DNA of 45,110 nucleotides from a filamentous cyanobacterium CCP3 (lineage in GTDB: Bacteria > Cyanobacteriota > Cyanobacteriia > Phormidesmidales > Phormidesmidaceae), in NCBI GenBank assembly GCA_003022385.1, contig PYGV01000012.1, positions 1-45,110 on the forward strand, written 5' to 3'. The translations under genes and the position numbers were made by a program. The notes under the pieces are model-generated. The model was not told the DNA's origin. It did not search any database and saw nothing but the letters and a program-made list of their open reading frames with translations. Positions 31,864 through 40,719 of the stretch are shown in pieces (the stretch's first letter is position 1; each line of letters starts with the position of its first letter).

Positions 31864-31926
31864 TACCCCAAACTTACCCCAATAATGGGCTTAAAGTGGT
31901 GCAAAATGACCTAACGCCTACCCCAA
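31864..31926. repeat. Three TACCCCAA direct repeats upstream of the integrase gene
   Basis: Exact TACCCCAA octamers begin at 31864, 31875 and 31919. Spacings of 11 and 44 bases put them on the same face of the helix. They lie between the integrase start and the tRNA, where arm-type recombinase sites are expected. Confidence 0.5.
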
Positions 31927-31968
31927 TTTTCGACGATTTTGAGGGTTGGCGAGTTCCATCAAGAACTT

Positions 31969-32004
31969 GAAGAGCCCTCAAAACAACCGTTTTCAGGGCT
32001 CTTC
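31969..32004. terminator. Long hairpin at the tRNA 3' end / right attachment region
   Basis: GAAGAGCCCT, a C, AAAAC (31969-31984) pairs with GTTTT, C, AGGGCTCTTC (31989-32004), a 15-bp stem with one C-C mismatch and a 4-base loop. It begins 8 bases from the tRNA 3' end. It may end the tRNA transcript, though no T-run follows on the minus strand, or belong to the recombination site. Confidence 0.45.
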
Positions 32005-32011
32005 AGATTAA

Positions 32012-32083
32012 AGCGGGTGATCGGACTCGAACCGACGACATTCAGCTTGGGAAGCTGACGTTCTACCACTGAACTACACCCGC
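32012..32083 (-). tRNA. trnG: tRNA-Gly (anticodon CCC)
   Basis: The minus strand folds into a 72-base cloverleaf. The acceptor arms are GCGGGTG and CACCCGC. The D arm is GTTC/GAAC with an AGTGGTA loop. The anticodon stem is TCAGC/GCTGA with loop TTCCCAA (anticodon CCC). The T arm is GTCGG/CCGAT with TTCGAGT. No CCA is encoded. Its 3' end faces the integrase and the mobile element, so it is the probable integration target. Confidence 0.92.
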
Positions 32084-32130
32084 AGGTTGCCGTCGAGCAA
32101 TTACCTTATCGACGGACTCCTATTATACGG

Positions 32131-35100
32131 TCATTTGCTCAAGGTATATTCCTTTGGCGAAGTTTCTGAATTTTGAGGCGGTTTGGGACCGCGATCGCCC
32201 CCGCCCCGCCCAGTTAGCTTTGCGATCGCCCCATTCAGCCCAGCAATATAGGTAAACAGCACTGGTACCACTACCAGAGTCAGCAGGGTAGAGGTGGTAA
32301 AGCCGCCCAGCACCGCGATCGCCATGGGGCTGCGGGTTTCGCCCCCGGCTCCTAGCTCCAGGGCAATCGGCACCATCCCTGCCATCGTCGAAATCGACGT
32401 CATTAGAATGGGCCGCAGTCGGGTTGTTCCCGCCTCTATCACCGCCGCTTTCGACGACTTGCCTTGCTGCTGGGCCATCAGGGCGTAATCTACCAGCAGA
32501 ATGGCGTTTTTGGTCACCAGGCCCATCAGCAGCACAATGCCAATTAGAGCAAACAGGCCCAGGGGCTTTTGGGTAACCAGCAGCCCCAGCAGCGCCCCCC
32601 CGACCGAGAGGGGCAGGGCCGCCATTACCGCCACCGGGTAAATAAAGCTGTTGTAGAGCAGCACCAGCACCGCAAAAATCATCAGCACCGCCGTCGCCAG
32701 GGCGAGGGCAAAGCGGCTAAACACGTCACGCATAATTTCGGCGTCGCCTGCGGGCTGCTGAGTTACGCCAGTGGGCAAGTTTTGCATGGTGGGCAGTTCA
32801 TCGACCAGGGCCAGCCCCTGCCCCAGGGTAAGGCCCTGGAGGTTGGCCCCAATAGTGACCTGGCGAGCGCGATCGAAGCGATCGATCTGGGCTGGGCCGC
32901 TGCCAAAGCGCAGGTCGGCAACGGCAGCCAGGGGCACCAAGCCATCGCCCTGGCTGGGGACGCGCAGGGTTTGCAGAATCTCTGGATCATCGCGAAAGGC
33001 GGGGTCGATCTGCACGCGGATGGGAATCTGACGGTCGCCCAGGTTAAAGTCGGCCAAATTTGCGTCGGTATCGCCCAGGGTGGCGAGGGAGGCGGTGGAT
33101 GCGATCGCCTGTACCGTCACCCCCAGGTCGGCGGCGCGAGCAATATCGGGAATAATCTGCACCTCAGGCCGCACCAGGCTAGCGCTAGAGTTGACATCTA
33201 CAAACCCTGTAACTTCCCGCATTTCACGCGTTAGCGCATCCGAAGCCTCGCGCAGCGCCACCGGGTCTTCACTCTTGAGCACCACGGTCAGGTCTTTGCC
33301 CTCGCCAGAGGCCCCCTGGCTCTGCACGCTAACGCGCGCCCCCGGCACCTGCTGAAAGACATCGCGAGCCTGTTGCTCAAACTCAGATTGGGAAAGATCG
33401 CGATCACCCTTGGGCAGCAGCCGAGCGTAGAGCGTCGCCGTATTCACGCCGTTGTCACCGCCTTCTGTCGCTAAAACAGCATCCACCGCCGGGTTGGCCA
33501 GCAGGCCCTCGGTCACCTGGGTTGTAGCCCGCTCGGTATCGGCCAGGGTAGCCCCCGGCGGTAGCTCCACTGAAATCGTCGACAGACCCGAGTCGCTGCT
33601 GTCGAACAGGTTGGTCGGAATGTAGGGCACCAGCCGCAGGCTGCCCACAAAGAAAATCAGCGCCAGGGCCATCGTCAGCCCTCGGTGCCGCATCGCCCAG
33701 CCTAGCAGAGAGCGGTAGGGGCCACGCCGAGGCCGTTGGCCGAGGCCATTCAAAGGCTCGTCGGCAGCCGCCCTAATCGGCTTGAGCAGGTAGGCCGCCA
33801 TCATCGGCGTCACCAGGCGGGCCACAATGGTCGAAAACACCGTTGCTGTGGCCACCGTCACGCCAAAGGGCTGAAAAAACTGACCCGGAATGCCCCCCAT
33901 AAAGGCCACCGGCAAAAACACCGCCACAATCGTTGCCGTTGTGGTCAGCACCGCCAGGCCCACTTCGGCAGTCGAGTCGAGCGCCGCCTGAAACGGGCGC
34001 TTGCCCATGCGCATGTGGCGCTCAACGTTCTCAATTTCGACGATCGCATCGTCGACCAAGTTGCCCACCGCCAGGGTCAGCGCCAGCAGGGTCATGCTGT
34101 TAAGGGTGTAGTCAAACCACTGCAGCACCAAAAAGGTCGGAATAATCGACAGCGGCAGGGCCGTCGCGGTAATCAGCGTTGCCCGCCAGTCGCGCAGAAA
34201 TACGCCCACCACCACGACCGCCAGTATGCAGCCCAAAATTAGCGAGTCAATGGAGGCCTGATACGAGTCGCGAATCTCGTCGGCGCGGGTAAAAATTAGC
34301 TCGATGTCAATGTCGTCAGGCAGAGTTTCCCGCAGCCGGGCCACCGCTTCCCGCACCCCGTTTTCCACCGCAACCAAAACGCTGCCTGTGCTGCGGTAAA
34401 CCGAAAACGCCACTACTGGCTCGTTGTTCAGCTGAGCCGAGCGGCGGGCCTCCTGAAAGCCGCTTTCGACTGTGCCCAGGGTGCTCAGGGGTACCGTGCT
34501 GCCGTTGGGCAGGGTAACGCGGTAGGCCTGCAGCGCCTCTACCGTAGCGGCGCTGCCCAGGGTGCGAAAGCTCTGCTCCTGTCCGCCCAGGGTGGCCCGA
34601 CCGCTGGGCAGGTTGACGTTCAGCGCCCGAATCTGATCGTTCACCTGGGTTGCGGTAATGCCCAGGGCATCGAGCTGGGCCGGGTCGAGATCCACCCGTA
34701 CCTCAGGCTCAACGCCCCCCACCCGGTCAACCCGCGCCACCCCTTCTACCGTGAGAATTTCCTGACTAATGGTGCGATCGACCAGGTCGCTGAGCTCTTC
34801 TACCGATCGCTGCTCAGAGTTGACCGCATAGGTCATAATCACGCCGCCGCTAAAGTCGAGCCGCCGCACCACCGGCTCTTGAATGCTGCCGGGCAGGTCT
34901 TGGCGAATGCGGGTGACGGCATCGCGCACGTCGTTGGTAGCCCGGTCGACGTCGGTACCCAACAAAAAGGTAATCGATGTCGTAGATGCGCCATCCCGCA
35001 CGGTAGAGCGCAGCTCGTCGATATTGCCCAGTCCGGCTACGGCATCCTCAATCTTTTTGGTGACCTGGCTTTCCAGTTCCTCAGGCCCGGCCCCGGTTTG

Positions 35101-35250
35101 GGTCACGGTAACGCTGACCGCCGGTAGGTCAATGTTGGGGTTCTCATCGATACCCAGCTGCCCAAAGGCAAGCAGCCCCCCCAGAGTCAACACCAGGAAG
35201 AGCACGATCACAGGGATGGGGCGACGGATGGACCAGCCGGAAAGGTTCAT
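32131..35250 (-). CDS. RND-family efflux transporter (AcrB/MexB-like)
   Basis: A protein of about 1040 residues, the normal RND size, is counted from Met 35250 (MNLSGWSIRRPIPVIVLFL). This start matches family members. An upstream in-frame ATG at 35355 adds 35 residues that look untranslated and run through a tandem repeat. The family layout is clear: an N-terminal membrane helix, two large periplasmic porter regions, then helices including NLVDDAIVEIENVERHMRMG, the conserved transmembrane proton-relay region. It pumps hydrophobic compounds using the proton gradient, together with the adaptor gene just upstream (35551-36807) and an outer-membrane protein not seen here. Confidence 0.93.
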   Translation of the reverse strand: MNLSGWSIRRPIPVIVLFLVLTLGGLLAFGQLGIDENPNIDLPAVSVTVTQTGAGPEELESQVTKKIEDAVAGLGNIDELRSTVRDGASTTSITFLLGTDVDRATNDVRDAVTRIRQDLPGSIQEPVVRRLDFSGGVIMTYAVNSEQRSVEELSDLVDRTISQEILTVEGVARVDRVGGVEPEVRVDLDPAQLDALGITATQVNDQIRALNVNLPSGRATLGGQEQSFRTLGSAATVEALQAYRVTLPNGSTVPLSTLGTVESGFQEARRSAQLNNEPVVAFSVYRSTGSVLVAVENGVREAVARLRETLPDDIDIELIFTRADEIRDSYQASIDSLILGCILAVVVVGVFLRDWRATLITATALPLSIIPTFLVLQWFDYTLNSMTLLALTLAVGNLVDDAIVEIENVERHMRMGKRPFQAALDSTAEVGLAVLTTTATIVAVFLPVAFMGGIPGQFFQPFGVTVATATVFSTIVARLVTPMMAAYLLKPIRAAADEPLNGLGQRPRRGPYRSLLGWAMRHRGLTMALALIFFVGSLRLVPYIPTNLFDSSDSGLSTISVELPPGATLADTERATTQVTEGLLANPAVDAVLATEGGDNGVNTATLYARLLPKGDRDLSQSEFEQQARDVFQQVPGARVSVQSQGASGEGKDLTVVLKSEDPVALREASDALTREMREVTGFVDVNSSASLVRPEVQIIPDIARAADLGVTVQAIASTASLATLGDTDANLADFNLGDRQIPIRVQIDPAFRDDPEILQTLRVPSQGDGLVPLAAVADLRFGSGPAQIDRFDRARQVTIGANLQGLTLGQGLALVDELPTMQNLPTGVTQQPAGDAEIMRDVFSRFALALATAVLMIFAVLVLLYNSFIYPVAVMAALPLSVGGALLGLLVTQKPLGLFALIGIVLLMGLVTKNAILLVDYALMAQQQGKSSKAAVIEAGTTRLRPILMTSISTMAGMVPIALELGAGGETRSPMAIAVLGGFTTSTLLTLVVVPVLFTYIAGLNGAIAKLTGRGGGDRGPKPPQNSETSPKEYTLSK

Positions 35251-35264
35251 GGGGAGGGGTAGTT

Positions 35265-35288
35265 GGGTGGATGGGTGGATGGGTGGTT
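35265..35288. repeat. Three tandem GGGTGGAT octamers in the RND leader
   Basis: GGGTGGAT at 35265-35272 and 35273-35280 and GGGTGGTT at 35281-35288. They lie 15 bases upstream of the RND start codon on the minus strand, so slippage would change the leader length by 8 bases at a time. Confidence 0.6.
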
Positions 35289-35550
35289 GAGAAATGCCGG
35301 GTTGGGTGTTGCCTACAAGCCAATTTGCAGAATAGGGGTTTAAACCGTTGATCAATCACTCCTTTCCGTTGGGTCCAGGGCGGCGGCACGGTCCTGGTCG
35401 ACGGGGTCTGGGGGCAATCGAAACGCCCCCAGCGGTAGGCCTGGCTTTAACCCCAAGTCCTCGTCCATGACGTTGAAATGAGCCGAAGCAAACAAGGTGC
35501 ATTGCTTCGCATTGGCACAGCCTCGCCTGAGCGTGATGCCGCTTACCGAG

Positions 35551-36807
35551 TTACTCCACGACGCTCACCACGTCTCCGTCCTGTAGGAATCCGACGCCGG
35601 AGGTGACAACCTGTTCCCCAGATTGCAGCCCCTGAAGAATCTCCACCTGGGCCGCCTCGTCGTTGGCGGCAGCGATTCGGTTGCCGATTTCTACCGTGCG
35701 CGCCGTCACCTGATTGCCCTCACCCAGCACAAACACCTGAGTGTTGCCGTCGGGCTGGGGCTGTAGCGCCGTCGCCGGAATGGTCAACCCCTGGCGTGAG
35801 CTGGTGGTAATCGCGCCGCGCAAAAACATGCCGGGCTTGAGCAACTCGCTGCTGGGCAGAGCAATATTCACCGTCGCCACGCGGGTGTTGGCATCGACCA
35901 CCGGGTCGATGGAGGCTACTGTGCCCTGGGGCTGAATGCGGCTGTCGGTGGTGGAGGTAATTGCCACCGGGGCTCCGATCGCGACCTGGTCGAGCTGGGC
36001 CTGGGGCACCTCAGCGGCCAGCTCCAGCTGGTTGTTTTGAATCAGCGTCACAATCGGCGTGCCGGGTGACGAGACATCACCTACAGTAGCCAGGCGCTCG
36101 GCAATCACGCCCGCGAGCGGAGCCCGCACGGTGGTCTGACTGAGCTGGGTTTGCAGGCGCTCGATCGCGGCCTGCTGCGATCGCACCCCCGCCTGGGCGC
36201 TCTCTACCTCGGCTCGCACCAGCGATACCGACTCACGGGCATTGATGGTTTCGGTGCGCTGGCGGGTCAGCTCCTGCTGGCTGACCGCCCCGCGATCGGC
36301 CAGAGACTGAATGCGATCGAGGTTGGCCTGGGCTTCTGCCAGGCTGGCCTGGGCCTGGGCCAGCCTGGCCTGCTGCTGGCTGACCTGGGCCTGCGACACG
36401 GTGAGCTGGGCCTGGGCCTGGCGCAGGTCGGCCTGCAGGGTGGCGTCGTCGAGGGTGGCGATCGCCTGCCCGGCGCTGACGGCATCCCCTTCGCGCACCA
36501 AAATCTGGCGAATCTGCAAACCGCTGGCCTGGGGCGCGATCGAGAGCAGGTCAATCGCTTCAACCGTCCCGTTGACGGCCAGCGTATCGGCGACGGCCGC
36601 CGGGGTGGCAGGGTCTACTGTCACCGTTTGAGTGGCTACCGGGGCCGTCTCAGCCGGTTCTGGCGGCGCTGCCTCTCGCCCGCCCAGCAGGCGAGTTCCG
36701 GCCAGGGTCAGTAGTCCCCCCGCCCCTAAGCCCAGCAGTATCCCCGACCACCGGGCCGACCGTTGCGGTGGGGTGTGGCCCGAAGCGGTCTCGCTATAGT
36801 GAGTCAT
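35551..36807 (-). CDS. RND efflux periplasmic adaptor (HlyD/MexA-like)
   Basis: The adaptor joins the RND pump to an outer-membrane channel. Met 36807 (MTHYSETASG) is preferred over ATG 36891, because the extra 28 residues are Pro/Leu/Glu repeats. A membrane anchor GILLGLGAGGLLTLAG follows at about 20-37, then a biotinyl-lipoyl-like hairpin (APQASGLQIRQILVREGDAVSAGQ), a long coiled coil rich in Gln and Ala (about 115-215) and beta-barrel C-terminal domains. Its stop is about 300 bases upstream of the RND start, so the two form an operon with a long spacer. Confidence 0.9.
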   Translation of the reverse strand: MTHYSETASGHTPPQRSARWSGILLGLGAGGLLTLAGTRLLGGREAAPPEPAETAPVATQTVTVDPATPAAVADTLAVNGTVEAIDLLSIAPQASGLQIRQILVREGDAVSAGQAIATLDDATLQADLRQAQAQLTVSQAQVSQQQARLAQAQASLAEAQANLDRIQSLADRGAVSQQELTRQRTETINARESVSLVRAEVESAQAGVRSQQAAIERLQTQLSQTTVRAPLAGVIAERLATVGDVSSPGTPIVTLIQNNQLELAAEVPQAQLDQVAIGAPVAITSTTDSRIQPQGTVASIDPVVDANTRVATVNIALPSSELLKPGMFLRGAITTSSRQGLTIPATALQPQPDGNTQVFVLGEGNQVTARTVEIGNRIAAANDEAAQVEILQGLQSGEQVVTSGVGFLQDGDVVSVVE

Positions 36808-36891
36808 ATCGTTCTCAGCAGATGAGCTAGTGGTATCCAGGGGCGTCTCCAAAGGGGTTTCCAAAGGGTCAGAGTAGGGGAGTGGCGGCAC

Positions 36892-37237
36892 GAGTACACC
36901 CTCAGGATTAACGCCCGGACAGGTTACGAAATGTTTATTTTTCCATTATGGCTTAAACCCTTCCATCCTTGGGATCGCCTGGTTTATCGAGAAAACCGCC
37001 CTCATTCCCAGGCTCATGCGATTAATCTCATCATTTCTACTGACTCGAATCACACCCCTAAATCGGGAAGGTTTGGTCTAATAGCAAGATGTACCAAGTT
37101 CAGCTCGGGATCTGGATTCTTCCCGTCGGCAAAACGTCACATCTGGACTTGTATCTGGTTTGTCTACCGCGTGAGCCCTGTTTGCCCAGTCGTCACTGCT
37201 CTCTCACGCCATCGGCTCGATTCTAATAAGGCAGGTC
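36892..37237. other. Divergent intergenic region, no gene seen
   Basis: This 346-base gap separates the minus-strand adaptor gene from the plus-strand HD gene. It must hold both promoters, but I see no convincing -35/-10 pair, repeat or RNA. A 106-residue ORF across it has no recognisable features. Confidence 0.5.
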
Positions 37238-38092
37238 ATGGGAATGTTTAACGCTACCGAAATCCTCATCAGTGACTTTGTAGAGAAGCTGCGGGTTGGG
37301 TACCACCGCACCTACGGCGGTCAGAATCCCGACTATGAAGACATCATCGCCTGGGCGGGCAGTATGGCGCTCGAAAATATCGCCAACAGCGACGCTCTTT
37401 ACCACAATGTTGAGCACACCGTTCTGGTAGCCCTGGTAGGGCAAGAAATTCTGCGAGGCAAGCACATCCGCGAGGGCGGCGTCACCTGCAAAGACTGGAT
37501 GCACTTCATTATTTCTCTGGTCTGCCACGACATTGGCTACGTCAAAGGTGTCTGCCGCAGCGACCAAGACCGCAATCTCCTCTACTCCACGGGTAAGGGT
37601 GAGGAAATGGTGCCGCTCAAGCCCGGAGCCTCCGATGCAGCGCTGACGCCGTACCACGTTGACCGGGGCAAGCGGTTTATCGAAGAACGCTTCGGCAACA
37701 ACCCGGTGATCGATGCCAGCATTATTAAGTTCAACATCGAGCTGACTCGCTTTCCGGTACCCAAAGAAGAAGACCACCAAGACACCCAGCACTTCCCAGG
37801 GCTGGTGCGGGCGGCAGACCTGATCGGCCAGCTCAGCGACCCCCGCTACCTGAAGAAAATTGGGGCGCTTTACTACGAATTCGAAGAAACCGGCCAAAAC
37901 AAGTACCTCAACTACCAGCACCCCGGCGATCTGCGGGCCAACTACCCCACGTTCTACTGGAAAGTTGTGCACCCCTACATTCAAGACGGGTTGCGTTATT
38001 TGTCGCTAACCCAAGAAGGCAAGCAAATAATTGCTAATCTCTATTCAAATGTGTTTATGGTGGAGAACGAGCAAACCGTAATTCACACCTAA
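37238..38092 (+). CDS. HD-domain metal-dependent phosphohydrolase-like protein
   Basis: The 284-residue protein has the HD motifs: NVEHTVLVAL with His near 65, LVCHDIGYVKG with the adjacent His-Asp pair near 100, and a later DAS/HxH-type region. HD proteins hydrolyse phosphoester or phosphoric anhydride bonds using metal ions. This form, with its long YHNVEHT start, is one I associate with cyanobacteria; the substrate is unknown. A ribosome site-like AAGGCAGGT precedes ATG 37238. It is separated by 20 bases from the permease gene and may share its transcript. Confidence 0.8.
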   Translation: MGMFNATEILISDFVEKLRVGYHRTYGGQNPDYEDIIAWAGSMALENIANSDALYHNVEHTVLVALVGQEILRGKHIREGGVTCKDWMHFIISLVCHDIGYVKGVCRSDQDRNLLYSTGKGEEMVPLKPGASDAALTPYHVDRGKRFIEERFGNNPVIDASIIKFNIELTRFPVPKEEDHQDTQHFPGLVRAADLIGQLSDPRYLKKIGALYYEFEETGQNKYLNYQHPGDLRANYPTFYWKVVHPYIQDGLRYLSLTQEGKQIIANLYSNVFMVENEQTVIHT

Positions 38093-38112
38093 CCCCCTTC
38101 TGCAATCGGCCT

Positions 38113-39156
38113 ATGACCTGGTGGCGCAAGCTTAAAACCAATCGCCTGGCTCAGCTGGGCGCAATTCTGCTGATCGTGCTCTACGGCGTGGCCCTGGGGG
38201 CCGACTTTTTTGCCCCCTACAGTCCCTACGAATCTCAGCTCAACGGGTCGCTGCTGCCACCCACCCAGGTGTACTGGCGCGATGCTGAAACCGGGCGGTT
38301 CTTTCCCCATGTCTACCCCATCACCCAGGGGCCAGTCGATATAGACACTGGCGAGCGGAACATCATTGTCGATCGCAGCCAGCCTTCACCCCTTCGCATT
38401 TTTCATCGCGGCGACGACGGGCGTCTCACCCTGTTTGATACCGCTGGCCCCGCCCGCATCAATCTGCTCGGCACCGACGAGCAGGCCCGCGACCAGTTCA
38501 GCCGCCTCATCCACGGCAGCCGGGTCAGCCTCAGCGTGGGGCTGATTGGCATTGCCATCTCGTTTCCGCTGGGCATGCTGGTGGGGGGGCTGGCCGGGTA
38601 TTTCGGCGGTGCCGTCGATGCGGTGCTGATGCGCTTTGTCGAAGTGCTGATGACCATTCCCAGCATCTATCTGCTGGTGGCCCTGGCGGCGGTACTGCCA
38701 GCGGGCATCTCCAGTACCCAGCGGTTTATGCTGATTGTGCTGATTACCTCGCTGGTGGGCTGGGCCGGGCTGGCCCGGGTGATTCGGGGTCAGGTGCTGT
38801 CGATTAAAGAGCAGGAGTTTGTACAGGCCAGCCGGGTGATGGGCGGGCGATCGCTGTACATCATCACCCGCCACATCCTGCCGCAGACGGCAACCTACGG
38901 CATTATTGCGGCCACTCTGGCGATTCCCGGCTTTATTCTGGCCGAGGCGGTGCTGAGCTTCATCGGCCTGGGCATTCAGCAGCCCGATGCCTCCTGGGGC
39001 AATATGCTCACCCTGGCCACCAATGCGTCGATTCTGGTGCTCCAGCCCTGGTTGGTGTGGCCCCCGGCGATTTTGATCGTGGTGACGTCGCTGGCCTTTA
39101 ACCTGCTGGGCGACGGCCTGCGCGATGCCCTCGATCCGCGCACGCTGAAGCAGTAG
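38113..39156 (+). CDS. OppC/DppC-type ABC transporter permease
   Basis: The 347-residue protein has an N-terminal membrane helix (about 17-35), a periplasmic loop of roughly 100 residues and five further helices. The EAA-like signature ARVIRGQVLSIKEQEFVQAS lies near 220-240, where the ATPase subunits dock. It is an inner-membrane permease for peptides or similar solutes. Partner permease, ATPase and binding-protein genes are not in the window, which is common in cyanobacteria, where they are scattered. The N-terminal loop is longer than in enteric DppC. Confidence 0.9.
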   Translation: MTWWRKLKTNRLAQLGAILLIVLYGVALGADFFAPYSPYESQLNGSLLPPTQVYWRDAETGRFFPHVYPITQGPVDIDTGERNIIVDRSQPSPLRIFHRGDDGRLTLFDTAGPARINLLGTDEQARDQFSRLIHGSRVSLSVGLIGIAISFPLGMLVGGLAGYFGGAVDAVLMRFVEVLMTIPSIYLLVALAAVLPAGISSTQRFMLIVLITSLVGWAGLARVIRGQVLSIKEQEFVQASRVMGGRSLYIITRHILPQTATYGIIAATLAIPGFILAEAVLSFIGLGIQQPDASWGNMLTLATNASILVLQPWLVWPPAILIVVTSLAFNLLGDGLRDALDPRTLKQ

Positions 39157-39226
39157 CTTGATCTGGCTTTCTTCGCGTCCCCGAAAGCAGTAGCCTGAAG
39201 GTAGGGGCTTGAGCAGGAACCGCCAA

Positions 39227-39691
39227 ATGGCAACCTTAACCTTCAAAAAACTGGGGCGAATTGTCGCGATCGCCGTGCTGTGCCTGTCGCTGGTCAGCTG
39301 TGGCCTGGTCAACCCTCGACCACCCAGGGCCGTAGTCGAAATGGCGATCGCCCAAAAGCTTTCCCAAACCCAGGCCGTGCTCTACCGGCAGTTTGCGTCT
39401 TCCGTTGACCCCGCTGACCGGGCCCAGGTGGGCCGTATTCGCATCAGCGACCACCACTGGACTACCCTGGACAACCAGCCAGCGGTGGAGGTCGCCGGTA
39501 CCTATCATCTTAAAGGGGGGCAACTCACCGCTGCCCAGCGCCGCCAGACCAGAGACTTCGACCTCTACCTGCGGCGAGGCGACAGCAAGGACCAGTGGCT
39601 GCTGCTGGAGCCGGTGCTGGTGCGATCGGAGGAGGTCCTGCGCTGGCAGTCGACGCCGCTGATCAAGCCAGAGGTTACCAGCCCCACCTAG
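39227..39691 (+). CDS. Putative lipoprotein of unknown function
   Basis: Starting at ATG 39227 (SD-like AGGAAC), the protein has a basic-hydrophobic signal and a lipobox-like LSLVSCG with Cys near residue 25. The mature part is about 130 residues, basic and soluble, with SVDPADRAQVGRIRISDH and KGGQLTAAQRRQTRDFDLYL. An in-frame ATG at 39209 adds six residues. I recognise no family. It is followed by a convergent gene. Confidence 0.7.
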   Translation: MATLTFKKLGRIVAIAVLCLSLVSCGLVNPRPPRAVVEMAIAQKLSQTQAVLYRQFASSVDPADRAQVGRIRISDHHWTTLDNQPAVEVAGTYHLKGGQLTAAQRRQTRDFDLYLRRGDSKDQWLLLEPVLVRSEEVLRWQSTPLIKPEVTSPT

Positions 39692-39708
39692 CGATCGCGG
39701 GGATGGCC

Positions 39709-40161
39709 TTAATTAGAGCGATCGCGCTCCAGCACTAAGGTCACGGGTCCGTCGTTGTGGATTTCGACCTGCATTATCGCCCCAAATTTGCCCGTTTCAA
39801 CCCGCAGACCGCTGGCCCGCAGTAGCGCCACAAAGTCTTCGTAGAGCGCCTCGGCCTGAGCCAGTGGCGCCGCCCCATCAAAGGAAGGTCGGCGGCCCTT
39901 GCGGCAGTCGCCGTAGAGGGTAAACTGGCTGATCACCAGCAGTTCGCCGCCAATGTCTTGAACAGAGCAGTCCCAGCGACTGCTGCCCGGCGATGGAAAT
40001 AGCCGCAGATCCAAGCATTTGCGGGCCATCCAGGCCAGTTCAGCGCCGGTGTCGGTGGGGGCTAAGCCCACCAGCAGGTTGAGCCCCCGGCCAATCTGCC
40101 CTACCATCTGCCCATTGACGATGACGCGAGAGGCAGTCACTCGCTGTACTACGACTCGCAC
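39709..40161 (-). CDS. dtd: D-aminoacyl-tRNA deacylase
   Basis: The 150-residue protein has the Dtd motifs [14 protein letters not shown] at the start, [17 protein letters not shown] in the middle and the C-terminal NDGPVTL. It hydrolyses D-amino acids (and Gly from tRNA-Ala) off tRNA in the cytoplasm. GTG 40161 starts exactly at the conserved RVVVQRV; ATG 40191 would add ten unneeded residues. It overlaps the HIT-like gene upstream by 13 nt, so the two are cotranscribed. Confidence 0.93.
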   Translation of the reverse strand: MRVVVQRVTASRVIVNGQMVGQIGRGLNLLVGLAPTDTGAELAWMARKCLDLRLFPSPGSSRWDCSVQDIGGELLVISQFTLYGDCRKGRRPSFDGAAPLAQAEALYEDFVALLRASGLRVETGKFGAIMQVEIHNDGPVTLVLERDRSN

Positions 40162-40652
40162 GGCAGTTGGGATGCAAACTTTTGCTGCCACACCGCTCGA
40201 ATCTGCTCGGCGGCCTTAGCCATTTCGGCCTGGGATGGAGGCCTGCCCAGGGTGCGAAACACCTGTAACTCTAGCCCCTTTAGACCTAGCTCCTCGGGGT
40301 GGTGGCCATCCGGATAGCGGGGCTGTAGCACAAAGTGGACGTGGTAGGGCGGTTGGTCGACCCAGAGGCCAACGTAGACGCGCTCGGCCCCCATCGCCAG
40401 GGCGATCGCCGCCGACATCTGCTGCAAAAAAGGCCCCATCGAGGCCGACTCCGCCGCCGTTAGCTCCCACAGGTTTTCGCGGTGGGTGCGGGTCTTGATC
40501 ACCACTGACCCCAAGCCGTAGGGGCCAACGCAGTGGTCGGCTACCCACCAGGGGTTTTCGGCGATGGTGCCGCCGGGCACCGTCTGCGCCCCGGCCAAAA
40601 TTTGGCAGGCCAGGCAGTCGGGGTATGGCTGGGGAGTGCCATTGTCAGTCAT
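40149..40652 (-). CDS. HIT-like protein
   Basis: The 168-residue protein, started at ATG 40652 ([19 protein letters not shown]), has a Cys pair CLAC near its start, a central [14 protein letters not shown] and the histidine-triad-like [15 protein letters not shown] proteins bind or cleave nucleoside phosphates. The triad is incomplete (HVHF with no third His nearby), so this is a divergent member of the HIT/GalT superfamily. An earlier ATG at 40697 is less likely. Confidence 0.7.
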   Translation of the reverse strand: MTDNGTPQPYPDCLACQILAGAQTVPGGTIAENPWWVADHCVGPYGLGSVVIKTRTHRENLWELTAAESASMGPFLQQMSAAIALAMGAERVYVGLWVDQPPYHVHFVLQPRYPDGHHPEELGLKGLELQVFRTLGRPPSQAEMAKAAEQIRAVWQQKFASQLPCES

Positions 40653-40719
40653 AGGGCAACTATCCAATGTGGTGACAGCCAGTGCGGTGACAGCCAATGG
40701 GGTGACAGCAGGTCCAGGT

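Larger units (their letters stand above)
1..32012. mobile_element. Integrated conjugative element / plasmid, right-hand part, inserted at tRNA-Gly
   Basis: The span contains a type IV secretion gene set, a coupling protein, ParA-type partition, a candidate iteron origin with a primase, a toxin-antitoxin pair, a repressor/Ner/Xis switch and a tyrosine recombinase. The recombinase gene (30627-31817) sits beside the 3' end of a minus-strand tRNA-Gly gene, the usual arrangement for elements that integrate into tRNA 3' ends. The genes right of the tRNA are ordinary chromosomal ones, so the right boundary is placed at the tRNA. The left boundary and the second attachment site lie outside the window, so no direct repeat could be confirmed. 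The presence of HIP1 octamers inside the element suggests long residence in cyanobacteria. Confidence 0.75.

Noticed and set aside
35265-35288. CRISPR-like array
   Set aside because: Short direct tandem units without spacers; no array and no cas gene anywhere in the window.
36931-37251. 106-codon plus-strand ORF before the HD gene
   Set aside because: No recognisable features, composition rich in Ser, His and Arg, and overlap with the start of the HD gene that has its own ribosome site.
38386-39312. 308-codon minus-strand ORF opposite the permease
   Set aside because: Gln/His/Gly-rich shadow of a clear permease gene on the other strand.
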